This document shows positions 34,248 to 45,887 of a DNA stretch of 64,000 nt, in pieces. The DNA comes from Heterohyrax brucei. Its lineage: Eukaryota > Chordata > Mammalia > Hyracoidea > Procaviidae. The notes below the pieces were generated by a model. It saw nothing but the letters and a program-made list of their open reading frames with translations, was not told where the DNA came from and did no database searches. The stretch lies in contig CM053148.1 in the NCBI GenBank assembly GCA_028571685.1, positions 91,410,001-91,474,000 on the forward strand, read 5' to 3'. Within the stretch, counting starts at the first letter, position 1; each line of letters starts with the position of its first letter. Position numbers and translations under genes: made by a program.

Positions 34248-35050
34248 TGTTTTTATTTCTTCCTCTAGATTGTGCTCAGAAATATTTCAAGAATAATATT
34301 TTCTTCAAATGAACCCCTTACTTTATCTTTTCAGATGCAAGTGCAGATTTTTCTACCAGAATATTCATAGAAGGAAAATAATTGCACTAATCTTCAAAAT
34401 GTAGGAGTTCTTACCACAGAGCTTTCAGTAACTAGGCTGCTGCCATGCCTAGTCATGAAAATATTTTATCCTAATGTTTTTGCCTCTATATTGCTTCTTT
34501 TGGTATACAATTTATAGAAGGTTTGTAAATATGACCAAATTATATAACTAATGTGAAAATTCTTTGGTAAGAATATACTACTGTTTCCTTGTAAGACATC
34601 AAGAAGATTTCATTTCCTATTGAGGTTTGTTGTGATTCTCCACAAACAATTTTACTTGTCCTGGAAAGTGTGTAGAGTATGTCATAGGAGACCTATGTGG
34701 AGAAGTTGGTGTAGGAATCAGATTAAATCCTCTGTGCAAAAATCTCTCTAACAGTGGAATTATTCTAAAGTCTGTAAAATTTATGTTACAATAACCAAAA
34801 GTAAAGTAAACAACATGAGTGAGTGAATGAATGAATGAATGACAGTTTATGACTTACCACTTTCTGATAAAGTGCAGTAGTCTGTACTCATTCCGTAAAT
34901 GTTGGTCATCTGTGTTTCACCATAAATTTCATATTTGTTCTTCCTGTCTCAGAAGCAGGGGGAACAGCAGAGAGAGAGGGCAAGAGAGCTGGGATTAAGA
35001 GCCTACAGTGGGGGAAAGGGTTACTACAGCATCACCAGGTCTTTCTCCCA
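34248..35050. other. Unannotated stretch with GAAT microsatellite
   Basis: A short (GAAT)n repeat at about 34816-34842. Nothing else recognised. Confidence 0.5.
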
Positions 35051-35130
35051 TATAGCCACTGAGTGGGTTCAAACTGCTAACTTTTATATGAGCAGATGAA
35101 CGCTTAACTCATTGTGCCACCAGGACACAT
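35051..35130 (-). mobile_element. AfroSINE 5'-half fragment, antisense
   Basis: tagccactgagtgggttcaa to actcattgtgccaccagga. Confidence 0.8.
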
Positions 35131-35945
35131 TTGCAGGTGGGCAAATATCAAAATTCAGTGGTAGGAAATTCAGGTAGCACTTGTCTCGTAACATTATGAT
35201 GTGTTGTAGAAGAGGTCAGAGGAAAAGGTAGGAAGCCAGAAGTTGTGGACAGTGTGGAAAGTGTGAAATTGTTAAGAATCAAAGAGTGCATTCCTTAGAA
35301 AGGCATACTCTTGTATCTTTCATGAATTGTGCAGTGTGCTGTATTCCAACCACTTTTTATGCCTCCGTAGTTCTTTGAGAAAGACGTATCTCAGTTTTAA
35401 TGTAGTTGTTCTCAAGGTGGGGACCTTCTGAAATAGTGGAGACTCAGGAACACTGAATTGAAGCTTCACTTTTGTCTAGATAGAGCATTATCTTAGGTGA
35501 CACCTCTTGGATGTGTGAATTTTCTATACTTTTGAGGTTTGCCTTTATTTCTGTGAGATTAGCCTCCACACTGTGTCTCCCAGTTACTGTGTTCTTGCCG
35601 TAATGTGCTTACTGCAAGAATGAATGTCCTCAGTCTTCATTTAGTCGTAGTGGCCATCTTTTCCCTGATGCCAACATTGTTTACAGGTGTTGCTGGTTCC
35701 TCCTTTTCTAGCTTCTGAATAGTAAATAATTCTCTGCAAAAGGAATAATGCATTGCAGTGATACTTTTGAAGACATGATACTCCTGTAGGTTATTCTTCC
35801 CTGCTTTCAGTCTTAGAGCCCAGTCATCGATGCTTGCATGGGAGCAGGTGGATGTTCCACTGTGAGCAGGTCTGCAGTATTCCGGGGAAGCTGTTTCTGC
35901 TTCCTAGCTATTAGTATTGCTTTGGTTATAAAGAAGACGACCTAG
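35131..35945. other. Unannotated stretch
   Basis: Nothing recognised. Confidence 0.5.
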
Positions 35946-36104
35946 CCAAAAAGCCACTGCTGTCAGATTCATTCTGACTCTAGCAACCCTACAGATCAGA
36001 ATTACCCCATAGCGTTTCCAAGGAACGCCCGGTAGATTTGAACTGCTGACCTTTTGGTTAACAGAGGTAAGTAAGCACTTAACCACTACAGCACCAGGGT
36101 TTCC
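35946..36104 (-). mobile_element. AfroSINE, antisense
   Basis: From aaaaagccactgctgtcaga to ctacagcaccagggtttcc. Confidence 0.92.
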
Positions 36105-38269
36105 AATGGAGAATTCATAGTAATGGTGATTTATTTCCTTTTGCAGTAATGAAGAATGTATCATAGTAGCAACTTTCATGAGATTCAAAAAACCTTGGCT
36201 TTATTTATTTGGGTTGCAGGTACTACTTCTGCAGTAAAGAGGAATGCATTGTATCATATTTTGAAAAGTCTCATACAAAATAATGAAAAGGCTAAGAAGT
36301 AGATGAGAATAAAATGTATGTGCACTCATAGCCATGCTTTAATTCATATTTTTGCAAATTTTAAGAAATAAAAATAATTTTATCATTGAGTCATATCAGT
36401 GGGATTTGTGGTGTCCAGGGTCTCATGTGACATAGGGGATCCCAGATAATGTGCTTTAAAAGTCATCAGTCATAATAAAAATTTTGAATCGGGCCTCTAG
36501 TTACCCTGCCTTCTGCTAATGGAAACACAGGATATCAACAAATAGAACCCAGTTGAATCTTAAGAGGGTTGTATTGCTCGACACGGTAGGCCAGTTAAAT
36601 AAGTCAACAAATCGTTGCTGTAACTTTAAGAAAATGACTGAATGAAAAGAACAAAATCCTTAAGAGTTCTTGAGACTAGATTCACAAAAGCTGGCAATTA
36701 AAATCTCAGTAAAGAGGTAGAGGGTCAAGTTATTTTGTGATCAAATCACTAAAAGTTGGACAATAAGGGGAAGCAATTAAATTAGATATTTGATGAAGTA
36801 ATAATGAAAATAAGAATTAGGAGAGAAATTGTAAGAAAATGAGACTTCATTTTAGGACTTTATAATAAAAAAGTAAGAGGTATTGCAGTAGCAGAAAAAA
36901 TAACAACTTAGAACATCATCGGCTTTGCAACGCCCTTGTATTTGATTCCTTTGTTGTGTGGCATTCAGGTAATAGAGAAGCTCTCAAGAAAAACTTTTTA
37001 AAACAATTCAAGTAAACACTTTCAGCTGCTAAAAAAATCACATTCGGAATTATCTATATCATTTATTCCATGTCTTGTTTTATTACCCATTATCTGTCTT
37101 GATACAATGGAATTTTGGTTCTGTAAGAACTGTAAGAACTCAGGTTCCATAAGTGCTTCATTTGGTTTGATAAAATGCTTAGAAAGATTCCTGCCATATT
37201 GTGAGCATATGAGAATTTTTTATTGAACTTCCTGTTGTTCACTTTAGATTTGTTTCTTGGCCTGAGTGCCTGAAACGTATCATTGAGCTATTTACATTTT
37301 TTAAAATACCCTCCATAAACTTTAATTACCTTCATGTTTTAATATGGCAACAATGCTTTCTTCTGCTTAAACGTTAGTTAGGATTGAATATTTTAGATTT
37401 AACATGTGTATCCTTAAATGTAGGAAATTCGAGAGTAGGTGAGTAGACAAGAGTCACCATCAAACTCCTACTTTTATAAGAACCCATGAACAATTTCACT
37501 AATTTAGGTAAAATATTGGACCCAAGTTCCACAAGTTTTTTGGAACAAATAAAAATTATAATCAAGTAGAAAAGTCTGAACCATTTGTTTGCATTTTAAA
37601 ATAAAGTTCTTTGTTATTTTGTAAAATAAACACAATAAATTCTTCTTCTGTAGCACTTAAAATATCTTGGCATTCAGTGCATTCTAAAAATTATTACCCA
37701 TAATTAACTTATAGTTAATTATTCTGACAACAGATGGCAAAATTAAATGGCTTTAACAGATTCAACTTTAAAACAGCAAATTTATTAAGGAAAATTAATA
37801 GTGAAATATTTTAACAGAATAATCCATTTTCTACTTCAAAATTTTATTAGAACTTTTAATGTTTTGCATTTTTAGATATACATTTATTCATAATAATTTT
37901 AAAATTTGAAGTTTTATTTAACCTTATTCTGTTGTCATAAAACTGTCCATTTAGTCTGCTTTTTAGTGCATTCCAACATTTAAACTATTGTAGATGATTA
38001 TAAATGACACAAGCATTTGAAAAAAATCTACTGCAGATGGTAATTTTTTTATTAATGCATTGGAATATGCAGGTCGTAAGTCTGTATCTTGAGAAGAGAA
38101 GCCAATTAGTTATTTTTCCCTAAGTGTCAGAGAAACTTTGATATGTTTTCTCTCTTTTGGACAAAGCACAGATTTTGTCAACTTAAATTTTGAAAATTCT
38201 GTCAGACTCTTTTATTTAGTTGTGACAGATAATATAAGGGCTCTTTCAGTGCTGTTCACTTCCTAATCC
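36105..38269. other. Unannotated AT-rich stretch
   Basis: The longest region without recognised repeats in the window (about 2.2 kb). Very AT-rich between 37560 and 38060. Frames are short. It could hold regulatory sequence, but none can be identified from one genome. Confidence 0.45.
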
Positions 38270-38414
38270 CTAGAGCCCATAAATATATGGCCATTAGGGG
38301 TTATGGTTGAAGGTATAATCAAGAGTGCTGATCAGTTAACCTGGAGAAGCAGACCTTCTTGGAGTATCTGGTTGGGCCCATTGAGATGAAAAAGATGGGC
38401 AAGCTGGAACCAGT
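38270..38414 (+). mobile_element. MaLR-like LTR, part 1
   Basis: atcaagagtgctgatcagtt and tatctggttgggcccattga follow the central part of MLT1/MST-type LTRs. The LTR is split by the SINE at 38415 and continues at 38613. Confidence 0.65.
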
Positions 38415-38612
38415 CAGCTGCGGTCAAGTAGACACCGACCCATGGCGGCTCCATGTGTATCGGAGTAGATGTGTGCTCTGTAGGGTTTTCAGCTGAGATT
38501 TCTGATTTAGATTGTCAGGGATTTCTTCCAAAACACCTGAGGCTGGACTTGAACCTCCAGCCTTTTGGTTAGCAGCTGAGCTTGTTAAACATTTGCACCA
38601 TCCAAGGACTCC
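38415..38612 (-). mobile_element. Long-type AfroSINE, antisense
   Basis: A longer SINE variant of about 200 bp. It has an extra block (gtagggttttcagctgagat and atttcttccaaaacacctga) between the body and the head, and ends at tgcaccatccaag. The same variant is seen at 44448 and 45888. Confidence 0.85.
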
Positions 38613-38825
38613 GTGAGCAGCCTGTAGAAGCTGGAAAATCCAAGAAAATGGATTTTCCCCTAGAGCCTCCAGGAGAAATGAAGCTCTGCTGCCTCACTGG
38701 TTTTAAAGCAGTGGGCCTCATCTCAGAATTCATACTGTCATTGGAAGAATACAGATGTGTGTAGTGTTTAAGTCACTGTCTGTGATCACTAGTAGGAGCA
38801 ACAATAGACAGTGAATACATCATCT
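38613..38825 (+). mobile_element. MaLR-like LTR, part 2
   Basis: gctggaaaatccaagaaaat, ttttcccctagagcctccag and the closing gtgtttaagtcactgtct match the 3' part of MaLR LTRs. Confidence 0.75.
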
Positions 38826-38865
38826 GACTTCTGTATTCATTTCCACCCATTTTTTTTTAATGAAC

Positions 38866-39010
38866 CTGTCACTCAATACGTTGTTGTAGCTGATACCAGC
38901 TCATGTTTCATGGAGACTCATGTAAAACAAAACAGTATAGTCCTGTGCCATTGTGTGTTGGCTTGTGTATTGGGCCATTGTGATCTTTAGGGTTTTCACT
39001 GGTTAGTTTT
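38866..39010 (-). mobile_element. Diverged long-type SINE or RTE tail, antisense
   Basis: ctcatgtaaaacaaaacagt and atctttagggttttcactgg resemble the RTE 3' tail and the extra block of the long SINE. Strongly decayed. Confidence 0.45.
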
Positions 39011-39465
39011 CAGAAGGAAATACCAGTTTATTTACCTTAGTTAACTAGTGTACTTTGAATAAAATTCCTACTGACCTAGATTTTTTTTTTTTTTTATTTG
39101 CTTTGTCACTGTATCAGAAGTTTCAATTTTGATCTCTGGTATTAGAAAGTATAGCCCCTCAAGGTATTCTCTGTGTTGCCTACAGACTACTTTCCTAAAT
39201 GTTGTAAAATAGAGGCATGCCTTAACTCTCTAGCATTTATCAAGACATTTAAAACGAGTATCTGGCTTTATCTTGGAATTTACATCTGGTTAAAGTGGAT
39301 GGTTATTTGAAGATTGATCTCAGTTCATAATCAGGAATCAGCAATGGACAAATTAATTGAATACAATCTTACCTAATGTCTTTCCCTCTCATTTAGAAAG
39401 CAAATTGCTTATCATTTAAGAAAAACTGAAAATTAATTTCAGTTGAAAGCTATTTTGTGTGTATG
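39011..39465. other. Unannotated stretch
   Basis: A T run at about 39080-39097; nothing else recognised. Confidence 0.5.
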
Positions 39466-39692
39466 TGAATATATATATATAGTTCAGCAGTGATATTATT
39501 GTTGAAGTAATACTCTTTCACAGCACTAGAGATGAAAATGTGAAAAAAGTGTATGTATAGATTTATAATAAATTATAATATATAATTATAATAAATTATG
39601 ATTTATATTTTTGCATTTATATTTATATAATTATAAATTATAATGAATATATGTAATTATAATAAATTATATATAAAATATAGTAAATATAT
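39466..39692. repeat. AT-rich simple sequence
   Basis: TA, ATAATAAATT and similar units. It directly precedes the antisense 3' end of an L1, so it may have grown from the L1 A tail. Confidence 0.85.
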
Positions 39693-40993
39693 AATTGATT
39701 GTGATTGAGTTCAAAAGTGCAATCCAGTTTAAATTCGAATGCCCGCCTATGTGTAGCTCCTACTGCTCTCCTTGTCTGGTGACAGGGCACTCTTCCTTTC
39801 TGTGCTGTATGTGCCGTATCCTCTGTCCCCTCTTCTCCACCCTCTCCACTCCCGTCTAGTAAGAGGCCAGTAGGACGACAGTAGGAGGCCAGTAGAACCA
39901 TAAAGTGCACAGACGATATGGTCATTCTGTGTCACCGAGTCCAATCTATTCCTGTCTGAGGAGTTGACCTTAGTAATGATTTATGGACAGGGGCAGCATC
40001 AGGTCTAGGGGCCATGCTCTCAGGGGAAGCCCAGGCCTTCAGACCATCAATTGTGGTCTTTTAGTGGAGTTCTCAGGGTGCACCCCTTTTTATTCTTGTG
40101 TTGCTACTGAGACTCAACTTTGTGAGACCCATCACGACTGTCACTGGTGGTGGCCAGGCACCATCTGATTCTAGTCACATGTTGATGTAGTCACCCATTC
40201 ACAAGAGTCTGTCTGTATTCTGCATTCTTGTTCCCCTGTGTCATTGTTGTCCTTTGTGGTTATCTATTCCTGCTGAGTTGGGACCATTTGCTGTGCCTCA
40301 GGTGGCCACTTGCTAGCTTTTAGGACCTCAGATGCTACTCATCAGTATGGGGTGCATAAAACTCTCTTAGCAATACGCTAGTTATGCCAATTGGCATTGA
40401 TATCCTCTGAGAGCATAGTTCCTGGACCCCCACCCCTGCTACTCTGTCCTAGCAATATTGGGTTAAGATTAGAGGAGTACTCATGTTATGTTGAAGTCCA
40501 GTGAATGTCAATCTTGTTTCTAGTATGGAGCTGTCACTGAATTCACCCAACCAATTTTTTATCAACTATCTACTCTGTTAACCAACCCTCTCCCTCCCTC
40601 TCTCCCCTCCCTTTCAGCTGTAAAAGAGTCTTCTGTACCCGAGTCTGTTTTTAAGTCCTTATAGTAAGGGTCTCATGCAATATTTGTCCTTGCATCACTG
40701 ACACATTTCACTCAATATAATGTCTTCCAGTTTAAACCAGGTTATGAGATGCTTCCTAAAATCATTGTTGTTCTTTATCATTGTATAGTGCTCCGTTGAG
40801 TATGTATACTGCAGTTTACCTATCTGTTCTTCTGTTGTTGGGCATCTGGGTTGATTCCATCTTTTTGCTATTGTGTGCTGTGCTTCAATAAACATTCGTG
40901 TGTATGTATTATTCATGTGACGGCTCTTGTTTCTGGAGAATATATTCCAAGCAGTGGGATTACACAGTCAGATGGTACATCTATTTCCAGCTA
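39693..40993 (-). mobile_element. 5'-truncated L1 3' end, antisense
   Basis: The same 3' UTR as the copy at 22950 (including the pyrimidine-rich block at 39830-39855), then the ORF2 C-terminus. The minus-strand frame 40695-40916 reads typical L1 text (TRMFIEAQHTIAKRWNQP). The 5' truncation is at about 40993. A small duplication (aggccagtagg twice) lies near 39865-39895. Confidence 0.92.
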
Positions 40994-41017
40994 AGAAAAA
41001 GTGCATTTTTGGAAGTG

Positions 41018-41158
41018 TTGTTTAACCAATAAAATTCAGTAGCTTTATGGAAGGTAAAATAATTTATTAGAGGTCTTCTCTCCTTTGAGTTGGGCAAGAA
41101 TCTTTTAGCTGTCTATGAGGTATGACAATTAAGTTTTCAAACTTGCCATTGTGTGCTT
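41018..41158 (+). repeat. Junction duplication, copy A
   Basis: Matches 42177-42311 in the same orientation. The shared block starts ttgtttaaccaataaaattc, crosses the mariner left boundary and ends about 40 bp inside the mariner. Confidence 0.88.
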
Positions 41159-41165
41159 CGTGTAT
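41116..41165 (+). mobile_element. Mariner left-end fragment
   Basis: TA at 41114-41115 followed by tgaggtatgacaattaagtt and ttcaaacttgccattgtgtg. Only the terminal repeat and a few bases remain. Its flank is the same as that of the full mariner at 42273, so it is a duplicate of that junction. Confidence 0.85.
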
Positions 41166-41181
41166 GTGTCTATATAAAGAC

Positions 41182-41292
41182 TGTTATTGTCAGATGCTGT
41201 GGAGTTGGTTCCAACTCATGGCAACCCTATGAACAACAGAACAAAACACCACCGGTCTTGTGTCATGTCCACAATTGTTTTTGTGATTAATA
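41182..41292 (-). mobile_element. RTE 3' tail, antisense
   Basis: tgttattgtcagatgctgtg to tgtccacaattgtttttgtg; 5'-truncated. Confidence 0.8.
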
Positions 41293-41297
41293 TATAG

Positions 41298-41299
<2 letters not shown>

Positions 41300-41336
<37 letters not shown>
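41300..41336. repeat. (CA)n microsatellite
   Basis: A pure CA run of about 18 units following an RTE fragment. Confidence 0.97.
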
Positions 41337-41339
<3 letters not shown>

Positions 41340-42176
41340 CATTCTACTACACAGTATTCTATCATTTAAGAAAAAAGCTCTGATTTAATGTAACTTGATA
41401 TACACAAATATGTGCTAAAAATATTTTAACTGTAATTTTCTTTTGGGAAAATGCTTAAAATGCTGTTTAAATATTGAAATATGTTATATAAAAATGTGGT
41501 TTATACATGTAATACCATTACCTACTTCAAGCTGATAATGCTACCAGATAGCCAGATTCCTTAAGGCAAAATAACTGAGTGCACCTTTCTTTAAATTTAA
41601 TGGGATTATTGTTACAGATAATCTTCTTTAAGGAATACATGTGATTCATAACTACAAAACCTCCAAATTGCTATCTTCATAAAATTTCCATTCAGGACTG
41701 ACAGTATTTCTAGTTTATGTGTCCTCCTTGAATTTTTCTCAATGATCAGTTTAGTTTTGTATACTCAAGCTTTGCAAATTGTTCAGCCAGAAAAAGCTTA
41801 TTGGTCCTTTTCTATCTCCCACATATTTGGAAAATAATTGGAAAGAAGAAGTTTCCAAATAATTGGAAAGAAGAAGTTTAAAAGAGGAATGATAGTAATT
41901 TGAGGGAGGAGGCAAGCTTGAACTTCTTAGTTTTATCTATACTTTTAATTCCCCTTAATAGGCTTTCTAGAAGTTTTTTTCTTTTTTGGTCTCTATTTAA
42001 GTCTGGTTTGACAATTTCATTTTATAAACTTTGCTATTAGCAAAAGCTTCTTTTGTAGAAAAGTAACAAGAATCTGTTAAAATCAAAAATAACCAACAGC
42101 GATATTACTGTTCAGCTAGTGCCTCTTCACAGTTAGCATTGTAGGTGAAAGTGGGGGGGATTTGTTTTTCAAAATA
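41337..42176. other. Unannotated stretch with tandem duplication
   Basis: aaataattggaaagaagaag occurs at 41832 and 41857 (25-bp period). Nothing else recognised. Confidence 0.5.
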
Positions 42177-42311
42177 TTGTTTAACCAATAAAATTCAGTA
42201 GTTTTTTGGAAGGTAAAACAATTTATTAGAGGTCTTCTGTCCTTTGGGATAGGCAAGTCTTCTTCCTGTCTACAAGGTATGACAAGTTCATTAACTTGCC
42301 ACCATGTGCTT
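42177..42311 (+). repeat. Junction duplication, copy B
   Basis: Partner of 41018-41158: 96 bp of host flank plus the first ~40 bp of the full-length mariner. Confidence 0.88.
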
Positions 42312-43561
42312 ACATTGGCAGCATTGTACAAATAACTTGGTAAAGTTTCATAACCTTGATGTATCAGTGTCTCACAGCTGTGTTTGTGTTGACGTGTGGT
42401 GGTGTCTTGCTGAGTGGTGTTGATAATTGTTATTGTGTGTTTTTGTGTGCCATTATGAGAATGTCTGAGCTTGAATCAGAACAACAAACATTACATTTCT
42501 TGTTCAATTTGGCAAGAGTGGATGTGAAATCAGGGATGTGTTAGTCCAAGCTTATAGGGATAATGCCATGAAGAAAATGGCAGTATACAAATGGATTAAA
42601 CATTTTTCTAAGAGGAAAGACTGTGTCACTGATGAATGGAGATCAGGGCAGCCAGTAAGAAGCAGAACGGATGCTAACATTGCAAAAATTCATTGACATA
42701 TTCATAAAAATCATTGGCTGACCGTGAGAAGCATAGCAGGCCATGTAAACACTAATAGAGAAACAATCAGGAAAATCTTAACTGAAACCCTTGGCATGAG
42801 AAAGGTGTGTACAGAAATGGTCCCAAAGGAGCTCACCAATGAACAAAAGAAAGGAGAGGTGAAGTTTGCCAAGACCTTTTGGAGAGACAAGACAATGTTT
42901 GGGGCCATATTATCATTGGTAAGGAAACATGGGTGTACCAATATGATGCTGAAAGAAGACATCAAAGTGCATGATGGAAGTCAGCCAGTTGTCCATGCAT
43001 AACCAAAAAATTTCCATCAGTCCAAATGGAGTAAAAATGATTTTGTTAGCTTTTTTGATATTAGAGCGATTGTTTGTTATGATTTTGTACCAAATGGGCG
43101 GTTAGCCAAGTTTAGTATTTGGAAAGGTTGCTGGAAAAAGTTACATGAGAGCAACCTGAACTTTTTGCCAGCAGCTCATGGCTCTTGTGTTATGACAACA
43201 TACCAGCTCACATGGCTTTGTCTGTGAAGGAAATTTTAAACAGTAAGCAAATGAGTATATTGGAACATCCTCCCTACTCACCTCATCTGGATCCAAATGA
43301 CTATTTTCTTTACCCCCCAAATAAAGGAAATATTGAAAGGAAGACATTTTGATGACATTTAGGATATCAACAGTAATGACAACACTGATGGCCATTTCAG
43401 AAAAACGGTTACCAGAATTGCTTTGAAGGGTAGACTAGGTACTGGTGTTGGTGCATAGCTTCTCAAGAGGAATACTTCAAAGATGACCATAGTGATACTC
43501 AGCAATGAGGTACGTAGCACTTATTCTAGGATGAATTTGCAAACTTAATTGTCAGACCTCG
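42273..43561 (+). mobile_element. Full-length mariner element
   Basis: 1289 bp between TA sites (42271-42272 and 43562-43563), the normal size for a mariner. The left end (caaggtatgacaagttcatt) and right end (aaacttaattgtcagacctc, then g) are inverted terminal repeats. One gene, broken, fills most of it. Its 3' end is the same sequence that makes both arms of the five foldback elements, so this family is their likely source. Confidence 0.95.
42456..43530 (+). pseudogene. Mariner transposase, inactivated
   Basis: A DD34D transposase relic. The order is an N-terminal start near MRMSELESEQQ, then a helix-turn-helix region (KMAVYKWIKHFSK, and RSIAGHVNTNRETIRKIL at about 42730-42780), then the catalytic core. 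The first catalytic site reads GKETW (42918-42932) where mariners have GDETW, so the Asp is a Lys (codon 42921-42923). The second Asp (YDN, 43194-43196) and third Asp (PND, 43299-43301) remain, with exactly 34 residues between them. There are stops at about 42541 and 42692, and frameshifts. It would bind and cleave DNA in the family; this copy cannot. Confidence 0.93.
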
Positions 43562-44089
43562 TAAGACTTGTAGAAATTCAATAAAAGAAGCATGATCAGT
43601 TAATGAATGAGTGGTTAGAGAGTCTCTCTCTTGAAGCCCAGGATCCAAGGACCTATCTCTCACTGAGGATGGAACAAGACAGCCCAAAACTGTCTCCTGC
43701 CATGTGGAAAGTATGGAGTGAACAGCACAGTAAACTACCATGGAACTGTAAAGAAGCATGGGAAAAAGACTATTTGAGAACTGCAAGTATACAAGGAAGC
43801 TTGAAAGCTGAGGGTGGAGGGAGAAGCATTGAGAAAGTCTCTCAGGCAGCCTACACCACACCCTAAATTCAGGACAAAAGTAAGTGAACTCAAAACCAGT
43901 GGCACAATGAAGGTGACCATAGTAATGTTAACATACAAACCCAGCTCCATTCTAGACTAGGTTGACAAAATCTTCCAGAATAATAGTGTTGTAGAAGAAG
44001 CACACTGACTTTCAGTCATAAATATTGTCTATCTGAATTTCTGCTGCTGTACACACAAGATTAATATTGTATTTAAAATCACGAGTATC
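43562..44089. other. Unannotated stretch
   Basis: Overlapping frames of 87 and 111 codons on opposite strands (43603-43866 and 43526-43861) carry no motif. No element recognised. Confidence 0.4.
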
Positions 44090-44440
44090 TTAGTTGCTTA
44101 GAGTTGGTATAACATAAAATATCACAGCTGAATAACCTGAAAGAACAGAAATGTATGTTCTCACAGTTCTGGAGGCTGAAAGTCAAAATCAGAGTCTTGG
44201 GTGTGTTGAGTCCTTCCTATTTAGTAGTCCCAGGAGTTCCTACACAGTCTTTGATGTTCCTTGGTTTACAGATGATCAGACCATGATGTCTGTATTTCAT
44301 TGTGTGTGTTTATTCTCTTTCTAACTTAGAAATTAGTAGATGTAGGACCCACCTTGCATATAGAAATTATTAGCTTGTTAACAATAGAACAAAAGAAAAG
44401 CCCCGTTTCCAAAGAGGATCGTGTCCACAGGTGCCAAAAA
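44090..44440 (-). mobile_element. MaLR-like LTR, antisense
   Basis: ttagttgcttagagttggta, gttctcacagttctggaggc and near the end ccgtttccaaagaggatcgt follow MLT1-type LTRs read backwards. The middle is shortened. Confidence 0.78.
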
Positions 44441-44447
44441 ATATATA

Positions 44448-44660
44448 GCCAAGCCAAGTGCTGTCGAGTCGGAAACACTATAATAGTTGCTGTTCTGTGA
44501 ATTCTGACCCATGGTGACTCCGTTTGTCATAAAATGGAAGTAGTTCATAAGGTCTTTATGGCTGTAATCTTTACAAAAGCATATCACCAGATCTGTTGAA
44601 CTGTTTGTACATTGGTTTGAACTGCTAGTCTTTATGTCAAGGGTCTAGTGCCAAATACTT
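44448..44660 (-). mobile_element. Long-type AfroSINE, antisense, diverged
   Basis: From tatagccaagccaagtgctg to tgtcaagggtctagtgcc. The middle is rearranged compared with the copy at 38415. Confidence 0.65.
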
Positions 44661-44893
44661 GTGTTACCCTGATACTTTTCAAAAGTACAAGGTCCAGGAA
44701 TTTAGTACATATATATATATTTCTGTACACAACTAAAGTTACAACATTTTATCTTTTGACTCCCCAAAATGTGTGTCCTTCCCACATTGAAACAGGAAAA
44801 GCAAGAAGAAACAGCCTACATTCAAATGACAAGAACAACCAACAGGATAAGGTAGTGAGATGGTTCAGATTTGGGGCCTCTTAAGCATATAAT

Positions 44894-45098
44894 TTGGGAT
44901 CCCTGTTGAAAACAGTGGTTAAACACTCTGCTGCTAATAAAAAGGTCAGCAGTTCACACTCTGAAAACTGCTCCATGGGAAAAAGGTTTGGCAGTCTTCT
45001 TGTGTAAAGGTCACAATGTTGGAAACAATATGGGGCAGTTCTACTCCGTCTTGTGAGGTTGGTATGCGTCAGAGCTGACTCAGTGAAAATGGATTATA
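44894..45098 (+). mobile_element. AfroSINE, sense, with internal insertion
   Basis: The head is ttgggatccctgttgaaaac. The body contains an extra ~45 bp (aaaaaggtttggcagtcttc and so on) before ggaaacaatatggggcagtt, then the usual end. Confidence 0.82.
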
Positions 45099-45296
45099 CA
45101 TAGAATTTTTTAAATAACCTATGCTCGTGAAGGTAAGCGATCTAGCAGAGAAGGCTATCATCGTTTATTAACAGAAAGATTTTAAGAAGCAAAAGAATAC
45201 TGAGGACGAATTAAAATATAAGTGGTATAAATAAAACTACTATAACAGAAATGACAGATAGTTCAAAATAGCCATCAGTAGAATTGATAGAAACCA

Positions 45297-45453
45297 ACCA
45301 AACCCACTGACATCAAGTTGATTCTGACTCATAGAAACCCTATAGGCAGAATAGAACTACCTCATGTTTACGAAGGAGTGCCTGGTGGTTTTGAACTGCT
45401 GACCTTATCATTAGCAGTCATAGCTATTAACCAGTTTGTCACCAGGGTTTCTG
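45297..45453 (-). mobile_element. AfroSINE, antisense
   Basis: From accaaacccactgacatcaa to cagtttgtcaccagggtttc. Confidence 0.92.
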
Positions 45454-45469
45454 AAAAGTATATAATACA

Positions 45470-45887
45470 AGCTCAGCAAAAACATGAGAATTAAACTAAT
45501 AATTAATGAATTAGTCATATATTTTGAAAAGTAGATAATACTCTAGATAAACTACGTGTCAAAGAGAAAGCTATATGGTGAGTTCTAAATTTTTTAATTT
45601 GATGAACAATGACTATATACCACATTAAATTTTGCTAAACGCAGCTACAGCCGTGTTTAAAGGAATATTAATAGCTTTAAAATGTCCATATTGAAAAATT
45701 AGAAGTTTCTCAAATCAGTGAGCTAAGCTTCCACCTTAAGAAACTAGAAGTGAAACAGAAAATTGAACACAGAATAAGGAGAAGGAAGGAAATAACAAAA
45801 ATGCAGAAATCAATGAAATTAAGGCAAAAAATAGTTAAGATCAATGATGTTAAAAACTGTATTAAAAATTAATAAAATGTATCAGTC
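45470..45887 (+). mobile_element. Old L1 ORF2 fragment, sense, part 1
   Basis: Decayed L1 ORF2 text upstream of and into the RT domain: gctaagcttccaccttaaga, then aaactagaagtgaaacagaa and gcagaaatcaatgaaattaa. It is much more diverged than the other L1 copies, so it is of an older mammalian L1 age class. Split by the SINE at 45888. Confidence 0.75.

Noticed and set aside
36870-36978. Possible exon ending at cattcag before gtaata
   Set aside because: The donor is fair, but the upstream AG lacks a pyrimidine tract, so no acceptor is supported.
41300-41336. CRISPR-like or satellite array
   Set aside because: Simple CA microsatellite; no spaced repeats or arrays of longer units exist in the window.
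43526-43866. Overlapping frames of 111 and 87 codons on opposite strands
   Set aside because: No motifs. Frames open on both strands at once often reflect composition rather than coding.
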